6,245 nt of DNA from assembly GCA_025964215.1 (NCBI GenBank), contig JAOPZG010000101.1, forward strand, positions 1 through 6,245, written 5' to 3'. The position numbers and the translations under genes were made by a program. The first letter of the stretch is position 1. Every line of letters starts with the position of its first letter. The stretch is from Conexibacter sp. (GTDB lineage: Bacteria > Actinomycetota > Thermoleophilia > Solirubrobacterales > Solirubrobacteraceae). Shown in pieces: positions 5,602-6,245 of this stretch. Below the pieces are notes generated by a model, which was given only the letters and a program-made list of their open reading frames with translations, ran no database searches and was not told the DNA's origin.

Positions 5602-6243
5602 TCAGCGGTCGGCGTCGACCTCCACCAGCCCCCGCGCCAGCGCGATCGCGCCGGAGGGCGTCGCGATCTCGCCGGCGTAGCGGGCCTCGTCGATGGTCGC
5701 CAGCAGCTCGCCGAGGCGGGGGCCGCGGCGGATCTCGAGGGCGTCGGCGAGCTCGTCGCCGCGGATCAGCGGCGGCTGCGCGGTCCAGTCGGCGAAGGCC
5801 AGCGCCGCGGGCAGGACGGTGCGCGCGACGTCGAGGTGCTTGGCGATCGCCTCCTGCGCCTTGCGGCCGCGGGTCGCGAGGCGGTCGGCGATCGAGAGCA
5901 GCGAGACGTCGACCTCGACCGGGCTCGTGCGGACGAGGTACTGGTGGATCGTCCGGCGGTCGAGCGGCGTCTTGTGCACCAGGTAGCCGAGGCCGAGGTG
6001 GTGGCGGGCGAGCAGCGCGACGTGCGCGCGGAGCTTCTCGGAGGCTTTGAGTCGCGTGAGCGCCGCGCGCGAGCGCTCGGCGCCGAGGTCGGCGTGGCCC
6101 GGGAAGCCGAGGACGCTGCCGTCCTCGTGGAAGGCCTGGGTCTCCGGCTTGGCCGCGTCGTGCAGCAGCGCGCCGAAGCGCAGCGCGGTCGCGCGGGTCA
6201 GCTCGTCGGCCAGCGGCTGGGCCAGGAAGGCGCGCAGCGGCGC
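5602..6243 (-). CDS. HD-domain protein resembling the C-terminal half of CCA tRNA nucleotidyltransferase (partial, start beyond right edge)
   Basis: The frame is open from the window edge to TGA at 5604-5602, giving 213 visible C-terminal residues. GTG 5979 is only an internal valine, because clear homology continues upstream of it. Near the visible N-terminus, RFGALLHDAAKP (about residues 22-33) is the HD motif of a metal-dependent phosphohydrolase. It is followed by GFPGHADLGAERS and LLARHH, which supply further likely metal-binding histidines. The last third, with PPLIRGDELADAL, GPRLGELL and EARYAGEI, matches the C-terminal RNA-binding helical region of bacterial CCA-adding and poly(A) polymerase-like enzymes that carry an HD domain. 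The nucleotidyltransferase head (G-S and D-x-D motifs) would lie outside the window, so I give no gene symbol. An HD-only paralogue is possible. It is convergent with the M28 gene. Confidence 0.8.
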   Translation of the reverse strand, partial: APLRAFLAQPLADELTRATALRFGALLHDAAKPETQAFHEDGSVLGFPGHADLGAERSRAALTRLKASEKLRAHVALLARHHLGLGYLVHKTPLDRRTIHQYLVRTSPVEVDVSLLSIADRLATRGRKAQEAIAKHLDVARTVLPAALAFADWTAQPPLIRGDELADALEIRRGPRLGELLATIDEARYAGEIATPSGAIALARGLVEVDADR

Positions 6244-6245
6244 GT

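Noticed and set aside
5599..5609. Palindrome CCGCTCAGCGG in the 4-base gap between convergent genes
   Set aside because: It has a one-base centre, so it cannot form a full hairpin, and it has no T-run; not supported as a terminator.
4388..5680. 430-codon plus-strand frame overlapping the M28 gene
   Set aside because: Arg/Gly/Ala-rich out-of-frame shadow; the M28 frame has all the zinc ligands.
5693..5986. Plus-strand frame opposite the HD-domain gene
   Set aside because: Ser/Arg-rich antisense shadow of a gene with a clear HD motif and CCA-enzyme-like C-terminus.
1..6245. Mobile element, CRISPR, tRNA or defence-system content
   Set aside because: I found no transposase, terminal repeats, regularly spaced repeats, tRNA-like cloverleaf or defence-type gene; every sizeable stretch is explained by ordinary genes.

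Overview
The window is very GC-rich DNA with strong G/C bias at third codon positions. It carries two exported-protein families that, from memory, are typical of Thermoleophilia (Solirubrobacterales-type Actinobacteria). It looks like ordinary chromosome: genes are tightly packed on both strands, and I see no tRNA, rRNA, IS element, phage gene, CRISPR array or long repeat. The taxonomic guess is an inference; no rRNA or marker gene is present to settle it.

Layout. (1) 1-506, minus: N-terminal 168 codons of a polytopic membrane protein resembling the GT-C-like '6-pyruvoyl-tetrahydropterin synthase-related' family, cut by the window edge. (2) 570-1229, minus: a small exported protein of unknown function with four cysteines. 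(3) 1315-2505, plus: a 12-TM-type MFS transporter whose conserved N-terminus lies upstream of its first ATG/GTG/TTG; the best start is an ATC just downstream of a -10-like box. (4) 2515-4313, minus: a compact operon of HIT-family hydrolase, crotonase-fold (enoyl-CoA hydratase/isomerase) protein and small exported protein, with a 4-base GTGA overlap between the first two and 24 bases between the second and third. (5) 4395-5597, plus: a membrane-anchored M28-type zinc peptidase. (6) 5602-6243, minus: the C-terminal part of an HD-domain protein resembling CCA tRNA nucleotidyltransferases, cut by the right edge.

Organisation. Divergent pairs share short promoter regions (1230-1314 and 4314-4394); convergent pairs are separated by 9 and 4 bases. 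Three genes that open a transcription unit have a TAnnnT box 6-9 bases before the start codon and mostly lack a clear Shine-Dalgarno sequence, suggesting leaderless or near-leaderless mRNAs. The two downstream genes of the operon have clear Shine-Dalgarno sequences. I see no multi-gene defence, secondary-metabolite or mobile system. The observations most worth checking are the apparent non-canonical ATC start of the transporter and the hydrophobic hairpin inserted between metal-ligand motifs of the M28 peptidase.
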